Source: Pseudoscleropodium purum (Eukaryota; Streptophyta; Bryopsida; Hypnales; Brachytheciaceae). Taken from it: a stretch of 64,000 bases of DNA. The position numbers and the translations under genes were made by a program. The stretch lies in contig OZ017797.1 in NCBI GenBank assembly GCA_963969395.1, positions 36,394,001 through 36,458,000 on the forward strand, in the 5' to 3' direction. The notes beneath the pieces were generated by a model. It had not been told where the DNA came from. It did no database searches and saw only the letters and a list, made by a program, of their open reading frames with translations. This document shows positions 10,700 through 21,899 of the stretch, one piece after another; the stretch's first letter is position 1; each line of letters begins with the position of its first letter.

Positions 10700-12821
10700 A
10701 AAAAGGAGCAAAGATTGGAGAAATTCATTCCAACCGAAAGGCAAGAACATAACCCGCCCAAACCACTGTGGACGGAGTGAGCGAGGCACGCAATGATAAA
10801 CCAAAAAGGAAAAAACTCAGTCCCAAGTGGTGACACACGCTGCAATCACAAGCTCGTGAGCCAGGCCCCATCTGGCCATGGGAACCCAACCCAACCGGCA
10901 GCATCCATGGCGACTGCCTCGGTCACTTGACCCGGTGGGTGCGGCGGCCGTGCACACTTTCCTTCTCCTCCTCACCAACTCCCCTCCCCTTTCGCTCCTG
11001 CCCAGCCTACTACGATACGTACTTCACGCGCGCATGACGTGAGGACGTGACCCCTGCTGCAGGTAATGCTGTGTTCCCCACCTTCTCAGTCTTCTCCATG
11101 GCCACTCATAATTTCTCCCTGGCTTCCCCAATCATCAAAAACAGCCTTATACAACCATATTGTAAATAAAAGTCGAGCTCTCACTGGGGGACTAACTGGT
11201 TTAACTTCATCACACAGATTGCATGGAAGAAACAACAACAACAACAACTTACAACAAACAGACCATTCTGTAACTTCATTCACTTTGCCCTTGCCTGCCA
11301 TGGCATGGAACCTGCGACAAACAATTCCCTACTTCACGCACTGTCCTTGCGTGCATGCCTTGAGTATATCAACCTATTGGGAACTAAGTTAGCTACATAC
11401 ATTCAGGTGGGGATCGATTGAAATCAAGACCTACAGTTGCATGCGACTACCTCAGTCTAGATTTGTCAGTGCATGACGAGAGTCTCGCCACTTGGACTGA
11501 GTGGGGATCGAGTCTATGTGTGTCTGTAACGGCAGTTTGGTTGAAAGCGAAGTCAAAGTGACTTTGTAAATAATTAGGTTAGCAAAGTAAAGTAGTTTTT
11601 GGGGTGACTGACAGTAAAGTAGTAAACGCTCTTTCAATAATAACTTATAATGCGAGGGACGTACTGGATATGCGCTTTTGATAATCAGCAAGAGGATTAC
11701 CTGGATCGTTAGTCAATTGAGACATAATGGCGGCGATGAGAACATTCTAGAAGTCAGAGATCAGAGGTGCAGAATGTTCTTGGGAGGAGCTAGCCAGGCT
11801 GAATACATTCATTCATTTGGTTAAGGAGTGCATGGAACTGTTTGCTAGGCAGCCGGGTTATGCATTGACCGATTGGCACATGCCGGGGAAGCTCGAAAGC
11901 TAGCTCGAGTATATATTGATCACCTCGTTCCCAAATATTCTAGACAACTAAAGCTCCTGTTGGATGCTCGAGGCGTGATTGAGAACTAACTGAGTGTAAG
12001 AGATGCCTGCCTTGTCATGAAGATTCAAAAGGTGACCGAATTATGAAAGCAGATTCAGATTCCATTCCGCAAGTAAGTTCAGTCACAGGACTTGTTCAGG
12101 AGCCGGAAGATGTCCAATTGGTTAACTTTGCCGGAGACAGTGAGATTGTGTCGATCGGGTAGTACGAATGTCGAAACTCTTGATTCAACAACTGATGGTT
12201 CATTTCGGTGACACTGAGTTTGAATGTGTACTTGTGTTGAATGAGTTACGCAGCTAGCTGATGCGAACGAACTTGCCTTTAGCTTGTACATACCACCAAC
12301 CTTTCGTGAAAGCAGCAGTGCAGCTAGCTATTCCGGCCCGGCCCCCAACTTGTGCAATCCCTTTCAACACAGTCCCTTTCAATTGCAACTTTCTAGACGA
12401 AACCGGGAGCTCGATCGAATGGCAGGGAAGCACTAGCTAGCTAGTCGTACGTACTAGACATAGAAACAGGGTAACTATACATGTCCGCACTGCAATTCAA
12501 GTCCCATTTCCGATCAGGACCTATCCATTCAAACACAGTATGCTTACAGCAGTTTTCCATATCCCTTTCCCTGGATCGGATAACTCTGTTTCGTGAAAAC
12601 AGATCACTCAGTTCTCGGGAGGGATCACGTATGCTTACAACAGTAGAAAGATCTAATGACCTGTGATCACCCTGGCGCTGCAAATCATCACAGACTGTAG
12701 CTAGCTTACAACGTACATACAGTCCCCCAGAAAGACTTGTATGCAATCAATTCAATCTAGCACTAACTGCAGCATTCGTCTCCAGCCTTACAGCGACAGT
12801 GTTGTACGTAGCGAGCTGTCC
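10700..12821. other. Unique, less AT-rich upstream region of the mannanase gene
   Basis: About 2.1 kb of less AT-rich, apparently single-copy sequence before the mannanase start. It probably contains promoter and 5' leader. Several ORFs of 60-115 codons are present (for example 11066-11392 on +), but none shows a recognisable domain or consistent splicing. No convincing TATA box position could be fixed. Confidence 0.4.
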
Positions 12822-15800
12822 ATGATGGTGAGAGTTCGAATTCGCTGGGGGTTTCGATTTGCAGTAGGAGTGTGTTTGTTGTTGGCAGCATTGATTGGTG
12901 CTGTGGAATTGGAAGAAGGTGGAGAAGGGAACATGAATCCCATCCCCGGAGGAGTCGCGTTTGTGGAGCGAGAAGGGCAGCATTTCGTGGTGAACGGGGA
13001 GCCTTTTTATGTGAACGGCTGGAACTCGTACTGGCTCATGACGCAGGCCGTGGAGGAGAATACCAGAGCACGCGTGGTGTCCATCTTCAACCATGGCGCG
13101 GCCTTGGGCATGACAGTGTGCCGCACTTGGGCGTTTAATGACGCGTCGTACGATGCATTGCAGATGGCTCCTGGCGCTTACTCGGAGAAAACGTTTCAGG
13201 TACTACCTGACTGACTGCATCAAATTCACAATTCTCTTGACTCCATTACTCTATTTCTCGTAGGAATGTGTCACGAGATCGATCTCTTGTTTGCTTACTT
13301 GCAATCGGTTCAAATATCCAATTGTACGTGTGTATGTATGCATCCTCGTTGGCTGCACTCATTAGGTGTCCCGTCATGGCTGAGAAACGGATTAGCGTGC
13401 AATGCCAAAACAAGAGTCCTCTAACGTACATACCAGCTGCAGAATTTGGTTTTGTTCATACAATTTGTGCTCTATGAGTTTACCACGGAGGAAATGTAAT
13501 GGAGTTTACCATCTCAACTGAACCATTACCAGCTTCTAAGTGGTAAACTCCATTTCATTACAATGATACCGGTAAACTCTTAAAACTCCCGAGGATTGAT
13601 TTTGTAAATGGTCGAATTTGCGATTCAGGGAACTGAATTGCATAACTAGAAACTGTAGACCTGATCGGAAAAGTGCCGATCTCTTGAAATTTTGTCATTT
13701 TAGCAAATGGGATGTTGCAAAATGCAAAGTAGTACCCGGAGTGTGGTCAGTCACTAGTCAAAGACATCTGTACTGAATCAAGACTCTAGTGAAAATCATG
13801 CCCTGTTCCACCCATTTCGTGTTTCGATCAGCCGTGGAGTCACTGGCTGGAAGTTGTCCGGATCTGGAAAAGGTCATGAATTAGTCATCAATTTTAGCCA
13901 AATTGGGCGGACTCCCTCCCTGGGACAGAACATAATTTCCACTCTCTAACGTCAATTTCGTCACATTTGTCACAATGGCACGACCTCGAGGGTCAAAATT
14001 GTGGCAACTAGCTGAACAAAGCTCTAACATCACAACTAAGAGTGGTATAGATCTACGTTTTAGGGCACCTGCCTTGAAAAGTGGCAATGTAGTGAATTTT
14101 CGCCAATGAAACATTATTGACGCTCTCTCGATAATTATAGATGCCAAAGCTTCAATTTCTTAAGTGAATTCTCAATTTATAGGAAACAATAGTTGGTAGA
14201 GTTATTCAGTTGAGGTTGGTCGAATTTTAATGCCTGCAGGCCCTGGACTTTGTGATTGCGGAAGCAAGGCGGCATGGAGTCAGACTGTTGCTGACGTTGG
14301 TGAACAATTTGCCGGAGTATGGAGGGAAGAGACGCTATGTGCAGTGGGCAAGGGACACGGGGGATGACTTGGACCATGGACACGATGATCACTTCTTCAC
14401 TCATTCCAGAATCCGTGAATACTACAAGGCGCATGTGAAGGTAACACCAACATTACTTGCATATCATTGAATCAATCGAAATCAAACTAGCTAGCGTTAA
14501 AATATCTGATTAGTATTTTAACATCAAATATATTCGTTAAACTCGATCTGTGTGCCAATCCCAGTTCTGAGAGCTTTGTGCACTTGAATGCCATAATCTT
14601 GGTGCTCTATTTTCGGGAAGAACCGGCGGCTAGTTCAAAGTTAGCCGGTGGAATTGAGGAAAAACCCGGTTGCAATTTAGCAAAAAAACTGGTGAAAAAA
14701 TCTATGAAATTTCTGTTTTCAGTGAAAAATAAGAGAAAATAACCGGACTCGGTACTTGAAAACCCGGTTCAATTTGGGAATTGAAGGAAATTAGGGAAAA
14801 AATTGAAAAAACTTCCCGGACGTTGTTGGTGCTCTGAATTGCAGAAAATTAATGAGTTTGCCCATGCGTGTGCATGCCAATCAGTAGCCTTTAATATCTT
14901 CTTCGTTGGAATTATTGACAGATGGTGTTGACGAGGGTGAATAGCATCACAAAAGTGGAGTACCGAAACGACCCCACCATTTTTGGATGGGAGCTCATCA
15001 ACGAACCCCGGTGCTCTTATGAATCCTCAAGCACTGCTCTACAGGTGCACTCCCATATGGATTTCACCATAATGGAGCAGTGTGCAATTTGTAAAGCAGA
15101 ATCAAAAGTTGGGATTTTTGGCCATAGCTCTTCAGAGATTTAATTTATGGTCCTTTTTGTGACAAAAGGTCACTTGTCCTCCTCGATCGTACTGTGCAGG
15201 CATGGATAGAAGAGATGGCAGGCTATGTGAAATCACTGGATAGCAAGCACCTGCTCACAGTTGGGCTGGAGGGCTTCTACAAGCGCCACAGCCAAGGCTC
15301 ATTTGACGCAAATCCCACACACACACCACGCTCGGGCACCGATTTCATCCAAAACCATCAGGTCGCTGGAATTGACTTCGCCACTGTTCATGCCTATCCT
15401 GACCTCTGGTACGCTTGCTTATCACCTCTGACTTGAATGAAGCCCATTTTGGGGGGAGAGATAGCACCTTGAGAAATGATAACCATCCCTCAAATTTCAC
15501 TTCCCCGCTGCTCAACATGTTTTTTTCCTCGGAACGAGGCTCTAGTTTCACGTTTCCTAATCCATAACCTCAACATTAAGCATGATTGAACAGTTCCATT
15601 CATTGAGAATAACATGAAAGCACAGCGTTAATATGAGAAAACTTGTTAAACATTTTTCTATAGTGAAATTGGATCAGTTTCAGCCACGAATCCCACTCAA
15701 TGTAAATCTGCAACTGTTTTAGTTTTCAGAGCCCTAGACACTTTGAACATCATAATTTTGGCGCTCTGAAACATGCCATTCTATCAGATATGACGATAAT

Positions 15801-16350
15801 AAAACGCTGTTCTGCGAGGTGTAATTGATCGGTGTTTTCGGTTTGTGGGGGATGCTTTTCATTTATTTTTTGAACTCTGGTTTAATTGTATAGGATGCCA
15901 TGGGAGAACCACAGCGAGAAGCAGAAGTTCTTCAACGCTTGGGTGGACGCACACATCAAAGACGCAAGCGAGATTCTCCACATGCCCGTGCTATTCTCGG
16001 AGTTTGGTCTCTTCGATAAGAAGCACCGGGTGGAGATTTTCAAAGCCATGTATGACCGGGTCTACAAATCTGCCAAGGAACGGGGCGCAGGGGCTGGCGC
16101 GATGGCCTGGCAGTTGCTGGACGAGGACATGTCGCGCGTGTGGAACGATGGGTTTGCCATCTTCCCGGGACAGGAGGAGGCTTCATCCATGGTGCGCCTC
16201 ATGAAGCGCCAGTCGTGCAGGTTGAAGGTTAGGTCTTCGTCGACCGAGGCGTATCACGGATGCTGCAAGTCCAAGTTCCCGCAAGCCATCCCTAATCGCC
16301 AATTCGAGGTCATCCTGGCCGAAGACCAGCTCATGCTGATGGCTCCGTAG
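12822..16350 (+). CDS. Mannan endo-1,4-beta-mannosidase, secreted, GH5 (five exons)
   Basis: Exons 12822-13199, 14240-14440, 14922-15044, 15200-15408 and 15894-16350 give 455 residues with consistent phases (0,0,0,2) and GT-AG introns. The product should hydrolyse internal beta-1,4-mannosyl bonds of cell-wall (gluco/galacto)mannans in the apoplast. The N-terminus has an Arg-rich start and hydrophobic core (residues about 10-26) typical of a signal peptide. I chose the Met at 12822 because the upstream in-frame Met at 12741 would bury it; 12825 is equally possible. GH5_7 hallmarks seen are [18 protein letters not shown] near the N-terminus, WELINEPRC with the expected acid/base Glu at about residue 221, HAYPDLW across the exon 4/5 join, and FSEFG with the nucleophile Glu at about 340. 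Length and motif order fit plant MAN enzymes; which paralogue it is cannot be told. Confidence 0.93.
13476..13579. repeat. Imperfect inverted repeat (hairpin) in mannanase intron 1
   Basis: The left arm (13476-13511) and right arm (13541-13579) pair through blocks GAGTTTACC, AATG/CATT and GGAGTTTACCA, with a loop of about 29 bases. It may be a tiny MITE or a structured intronic element. No target duplication could be defined. Confidence 0.5.
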
Positions 16351-19334
16351 ACGACTCTAGGGATCCCGCCTCGGCATCCAGGATGGAAAATTTGGTTAAA
16401 TTGGCACGATTCCGGGCGCCAAAAACTTGTGACTCATCTGCACAAAGCACTGGCTAAAGTCTAGGACTGGTATAGATTTCAGAACGCACGGTCTAAACGT
16501 ATTATGAAAAGTGCCCAAGTTTGTGGAAATATGCCAATTTAACAAAATCGACGTTCAGGCGAATCTCTTCGATAAGGTAATGCGTGCAACCTCTGCACCA
16601 CAGCCCATACTAACTTATTCCGTACCCTGGATCCAGTAGTACATATCAGTCAGCAGCTTACATATAACTTATGCAACCTGACAACCAGGACATTCTACAG
16701 CCCTTACGACATACGGATGGTCCCAAGTTTGCCTCCAGGAATCCGATGGCAGGGCTCAGTTTTTCCATTATTTATGCAACCTGTCAACCATTCCATCATA
16801 TAGCTCATATGATAAGTAGATGGCTCCTTACCGTGCATCCCGTGGCACCAGACAGCAGCTTTTCTATGATTTTTGCTACCGTAACTTCTTATCTATGATA
16901 CTGAAGCCAGTATGACATACACCCAAATATTAGCTTGAAAGTTGAGTCAAGACTGATCGGATCCAGCTAACTTAGTCTCCTTTTCTCATTCTCTCTCCAG
17001 AACCCTTTCATCACAAACATTTGGGATGATTTTAATCCTGTGATTTTGATTCTTTCACTTTTGATTCTCTTAGCATCAACAAATTACACTCAGAATATAT
17101 CTAGCCTAAGTAAGTAGTTCCCACTCATCCCATTCACAGATTGATGGCTTTGTGAGATGCGAGATGCACGCTGAAAAGTTGGGTCAACTCCTGTCTTATT
17201 CTGATTAATTTTGTCTAGTGTATATATATATATCCTCTTATTGCAAAAGTGTCGCCAATCATAGTTCCCATTCAAAGTTTGATTGCTTTATGTGACTTGT
17301 GAACCATAACATTCTACAGTCACCTTGGAAAGTTGAGTCGATGTTGATCTGATTCTGATTCTCTCTGGAATATATATGTGATAATTTGGTTCCGTTCGAA
17401 GTTTGCCAGCAATAGCTAAAGAATGTGATGTCAGTTTTGTGTCTAAATTGCAGTTTGAGAAAATTGCTTCAATTCTGAAATGACTCAGCTTATGTTAATA
17501 TACCGTAAGCAACATCCATCATTCCATCGATGTCAGGGTGCTGCAAATCATAGTCATATGAGCTCGATTGTGAATTAAATCTGGTAAATGAAGGTATTTA
17601 GTAAACATTGAACTGGAATTTGAAGGAGTGGTATTGTGATTCATTTCACGTCGATTATGTTAAGATATGTGAAGATATGTGAAGATATGTGTCACAATTT
17701 TTGCCTTGTGGAATATCGCCAATTCAATGGAATTGACCTTAATATTTCCTCTGATATGACAAAGTCACTCCAGGATGTAAGCTGAAACTCAAACAACAGA
17801 TCTACCGAGTTTCTGAATGTGGTACCTTCATGTTTAAAAACTTCGATTTCCGAACAAAGTAAGAACACGTAGGAAGTTTGGACAAATAAAGCTGAATTCG
17901 GTGTTATTGCCTGGTTTGATTTCACTCTTGTACATTATTTGGTTTCCACTTGGCCTTCTCAAGTGGCAAGCTCTGTAACTGCATGTTCCTTGTGTATCAT
18001 TAGTATCTCTCGTATTGGTAGGGCAACTTCCACATGTCATGCTGTGATCTCACGTCAACAGGGCACCGCAACTAACTTAGGACCTCTCCAGACATGAGAG
18101 ACAGGTAGAGACAGCTAGAGACATTGGAGGATGGAGCAAGAGATCATTATAATTTAATTAATTGGGTGAAGCTCGATTTGGTCATTCAAACTATTGAGTG
18201 GTAACAGCAGTCCATGTACGTTTAAGCAACATCTAATGAGAAGATATCATAAGAATCTTCTCATCAACGTAACACAATAAAAATCGACCCTACGTGGCTT
18301 GCATTGGTTCAAGACTACCACATGACTACCTAAATGACTGTTAGAGTTTCTTGTTCTTGTCCCGATCTGAAGCAACAATACCCAAAAGACGAGAAAATGA
18401 GAAAAACATCGTCCATTTTCTCTCCGCGTCGCCTCTACATACACAAGCTTAATGAAGCAGAGGTTGCTCATAATCATCTGAAGAGGTCCGTTAGAGGTCC
18501 GTTGAGTTTCCTGCTTTCCGTGTGCAAATCTGTGACTTAAATGCTGAGCTAGACTGCCAACAATGGACTAGACTCTGATGAATTGAGTGACCCCATGCTT
18601 GAATGTGCCCGTGGTGGCTCGGCAATGTGTACGCCTTCAAAATCAATATGTAATTACGTTGGAAAAACGATTTTAGAACATCTACCAAATAAACCTTTTG
18701 CATACAGTATCCAAATGTCGTATTCTTTGGTGCGTTCATTGGAACCTCCTCTCACTTGCCAACAAAAAAATTTGACTATGCTGTCTGAGTGAAACTTGAA
18801 TTGACAATGTATAGTGGTATCCCTCATTACCAAGCGTGTTCTAAGGACCTCGGGTGCCCTAATAGATCTAGATAATAAATTAAATAGATGTCATTGCACA
18901 CCGCTCAACATAACAGTGAAATGACGACAAGAATTTGGAAAATTTATTAATTGAATTTAGATCTCCTGGAATTGGTCACGATAATTGAGTTTCCAGTTGC
19001 AATTTGCTTTGCTTGTACACTGAAGAACAATCTTGGACAAAGGAACATCATAGGTTCAGTAAAAGAAAACTCAATAGGTTCTCCAAGCTTGTTCTCCAGA
19101 AGACGAATCCTTTCGCACTCCATGTGAATAAAGAGTCTCTTGCGGGTGGTTCTCCCAACTATGCCCTCGTTCACCATAACTGTCAAGCACCACATGCTCC
19201 GAATCGGAAAACACCAGGAAACATGTGTCCAGACATTCACATCAAGATACTGGAACCGTCTGGGTTTCTGGAGGAATCACAGACCTGGAAAGACTTCAAC
19301 AATTCTTTATACAACCGGCGTTCAACATACAGCA
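16351..19334. other. Intergenic region between mannanase and small HSP genes
   Basis: About 3 kb without a supported gene. It probably holds the mannanase 3' UTR and the small-HSP promoter. It contains a short TA microsatellite near 17218-17232 and three copies of a 10-bp unit (GAAGATATGT type) at 17661-17690. ORFs of 60-140 codons on both strands lack recognisable domains. Confidence 0.5.
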
Positions 19335-19350
19335 GAGATCTTCAAGAAAC
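19335..19350 (+). promoter_or_regulatory. Candidate heat shock element
   Basis: The sequence AGATCTTCAAGAAAC contains a perfect nTTCnnGAAn core with a preceding partial GAA-type unit. It lies about 170 bp upstream of the small-HSP start codon, where HSF-binding elements usually sit. This suggests heat induction. The motif is short and could occur by chance. Confidence 0.35.
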
Positions 19351-19519
19351 ATGCAAAGTTTCATGTCCTCCAGCATCACAGAAATCCTTGGTCTCACTGC
19401 AAGTTCTCCCCGCACTCATCAATTGTTAGAACGACACCAATTGTTAGACACCAATACATAGCTTTGTTACCTGACATTAATTGTTTGGAATACAAAGATC
19501 AGTACATTTGCAGATCGAG

Positions 19520-20965
19520 ATGGCGATGACTCCATACGACAACCATCACAACAAGAAGCCCAACAGCAATAACAGCCACGCCGATCAGTCGTTGAGCATC
19601 TTCGATCCATTTTCATGGGATCCGTTCAAGGAAATTGGGACTCTGTGGAACAGTAACGAGGCGGGCAAAGCGTTCGCAGAGGATATGCGAGCCGTGGTGG
19701 GCACTAAAGTGGATTGGAAGGAGACGACCGACGCTCACGTCTTCAAAGCCGATCTCCCTGGTAATCTGATGTCCCATTCCTTATCTTGCACATACACAAC
19801 AAATTATGGTTATAATGGCACCACCCTACTTGTGAGAGGTCTGTTTGAGGGATCAAAATCACCATTGGCAGTGAAAATGCATGGCCATTTGGATCGATTT
19901 CACAGATGACACTCAATTAGGGTTGCATTTAAGAGATGTCTTCTGTGGAAAGAGGGCATTTCAACATTACATGATGTAGCATCTTTTTACAACTCTCAAC
20001 TACTGTGCAATCATGTTTAAATCTAAAGTAATTTTGAAGTAGGTGGTGGGTTTCATATATTGAATTGCTTTGCTAAAATAGTGTTTGCTTGTGATTTTCT
20101 ATTGCTAAGTTTTTGTCCGTTCACAATGGCTATCTACAGTGCAAACTCTGAAGAACTCACTCTCCAATCAGAGCGAACTGATTTCAATTCCCGAACAGCT
20201 CTCTCTTCAATTTGCTTACGATTTCTCATTCCTTACAAATTGTGTTCACAAAACTTCAACCCAAATTAATTAATTGCTGACAGAGGCGAGGTTACCTTAC
20301 AGCAAGTCGGCATTGATAAAAACTTCGAATTAAGACTGGGAGTGGAACTAATCCTAATTCTGTTGGGTTGGGTTTATTTAATGAATTGGATTGCTTTTGT
20401 TCGTGATCTTACATTGCTAAGTTTTTATCCATTCACAATGGGACTCTACAGCACACACTCTGAAAAACTGTCTCTATTCAATCAGAATGAGCTCATTTCA
20501 TCTCTCTTAAATTTGCTTACGATCTCTCATTCCTTACAAATTGCATTCAAGAAATGTCAACCCAAATTCATTGCTGACAGTGGTGGGGCACTGGGGTAAC
20601 CTTATAGAATGTCGGCTTTGATGAGAGCTTTGGAACTAACTCTAATTCTGTTGTTGAATGTTGTCATTGCTGTTTGCGAACCCCAATTGAGAGCAGGATT
20701 GACGAAGGAGGAAGTGAAGGTGACGGTGGAGGACGGAAACACCTTGCAGATCACGGGCGAGCGCAACAAGGAGGGTGTGGACAAGAACGACAAGTGGCAC
20801 CGCGTGGAGAGGTCACAGTCCAAGTTCCTGCGCCGATTCCGCCTGCCGGACAACACCAGCGTGGACGCCGTGAAAGCCAAGGTCACCAACGGCGTGCTCA
20901 CCGTGACCGTGCCCAAGAAACAGAGCTCCAAAAACTCCACGCCGCGATGCATCGATGTTGCGTGA
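19520..20965 (+). CDS. Class-I-like cytosolic small heat shock protein (HSP20), two exons
   Basis: Exons 19520-19760 and 20697-20965 join within a Gly codon to give 169 residues. Small HSPs are ATP-independent holdases that bind unfolding proteins and hand them to Hsp70/Hsp100. The N-terminal arm carries [13 protein letters not shown], the signature of plant cytosolic class I members. The alpha-crystallin domain spans about residues 57-155, with KADLPG at the splice, [13 protein letters not shown], and the conserved [10 protein letters not shown] and GVLTVTVPK. The tail ends in RCIDVA, an atypical match to the C-terminal I-x-I/V anchor. No organelle targeting sequence precedes the first Met; a second Met two codons later is an alternative start. 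The 936-bp intron interrupts the alpha-crystallin domain and carries its own tandem duplication. A candidate heat shock element lies upstream. Confidence 0.93.
20054..20655 (+). repeat. Two-copy direct duplication inside the small-HSP intron
   Basis: Two diverged copies of about 290 bp (about 20054-20366 and 20377-20655) lie in tandem. Both contain TTGCTAAGTTTTT followed by the block TCATTCCTTACAAATTG, CAACCCAAATT, GCTGACAG and a final GGAACTAA-CTAATTCTGTTG. The second copy ends about 40 bp before the 3' splice site. Open frames in the copies are short, and the duplication appears non-coding. Confidence 0.75.
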
Positions 20966-21072
20966 GCAACTTACAACAAAACACATCTCGAAGTATGAAA
21001 TGAGGTTCACAGAAGCTGAGATTCAGATTTTGATTGACAATCCTGTAAGCATTGTGCAAGTTTACTGATGTT

Positions 21073-21757
21073 CTGCGAATATACTAACAATTTTGCACCT
21101 CATATGCATTACTCTCAAGAATCTTGTTGAGGGACTTGAAAGGATGGAGTTACATGTTTACATTGCTTGATACTTGTCCGCAAGAATCTCGTCAGTGACA
21201 TATTTTTTTATGTGGAACTTTGATCCAAAACGTCGTTCCATACTTACTGCATTCTTATAGCTGTAATATTCACTGTCAATTTTACACCATATGTCAAACA
21301 CTCTCGAGAATTAGTTGGGTATTTGAGAGGCTCTAATCATGTGTTCGCAATGCTTGGTACTTCTCAGCAAGAATCGGAGTTGTCTGAGGTGCCGGTTTCA
21401 TCAAAAACTTTGTTGCATTCTTATTTCATTCTTATTGCTCTGAATGTACTACCAATTTTGCACCTCATGACGGTACTCTCAAGAATTTGTTTACGGATTT
21501 GACACTCTCTAATCACATGTTTGCATTGCTTGAGAATTGCCAGCAACTGAAGAAACTCGTTAGTGATGTAGTTTTTGAGTTGCCGCTTTCACCAAAAACT
21601 TTGCTGCATTCTTATTGCATATTTATTAATTGCTGCGAATATAAAAACAAATATACACCTCATGTCGATTCTCTCCAGAATTTGTTTAGGGATTTGGCAG
21701 GCTCTAACCACATACTCGCATTGCTTGAAACTTGTACGCAAGAATCTCGTCAGTGGC
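21073..21757 (+). repeat. Four-copy tandem repeat, unit about 177-195 bp, downstream of small HSP
   Basis: Unit starts lie at about 21073, 21261, 21438 and 21633 (spacings 188, 177, 195); the last copy is truncated. Recurring blocks include CTGCGAATAT, GCACCTCAT, ACTCTCAAGAAT, TTTGCATTGCTTGA and CAAGAATCTCGTCAGTG. Translated in the best frame, every copy retains a related leucine-rich peptide (for example FRDLAGSNHILALLE), and copies 2-3 and 3-4 are spaced by whole codons. The array could be a decayed repeat-protein gene or non-coding tandem DNA in the 3' UTR region. Confidence 0.7.
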
Positions 21758-21899
21758 CATACAAACTTGGTGTGCCCAAGTTGGCCAACATCACCACCCA
21801 TGTGTTGTGTCTCGCACAAATTTGTGCTGCAATCGAAAGACTGTCGTCACTCCATGGTTATAGGCCCAAAGTTCATATTGCAATAAAACATTGAATTTT

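Noticed and set aside
12741..12821. Extension of the mannanase upstream to the Met at 12741
   Set aside because: It adds 27 polar residues ahead of a clear signal peptide. The Met at 12822 or 12825 places the hydrophobic core correctly.
18334..19529. Cluster of 70-140-codon ORFs between mannanase and small HSP
   Set aside because: Overlapping frames on both strands, no recognisable motifs; more likely unique non-coding or promoter sequence.
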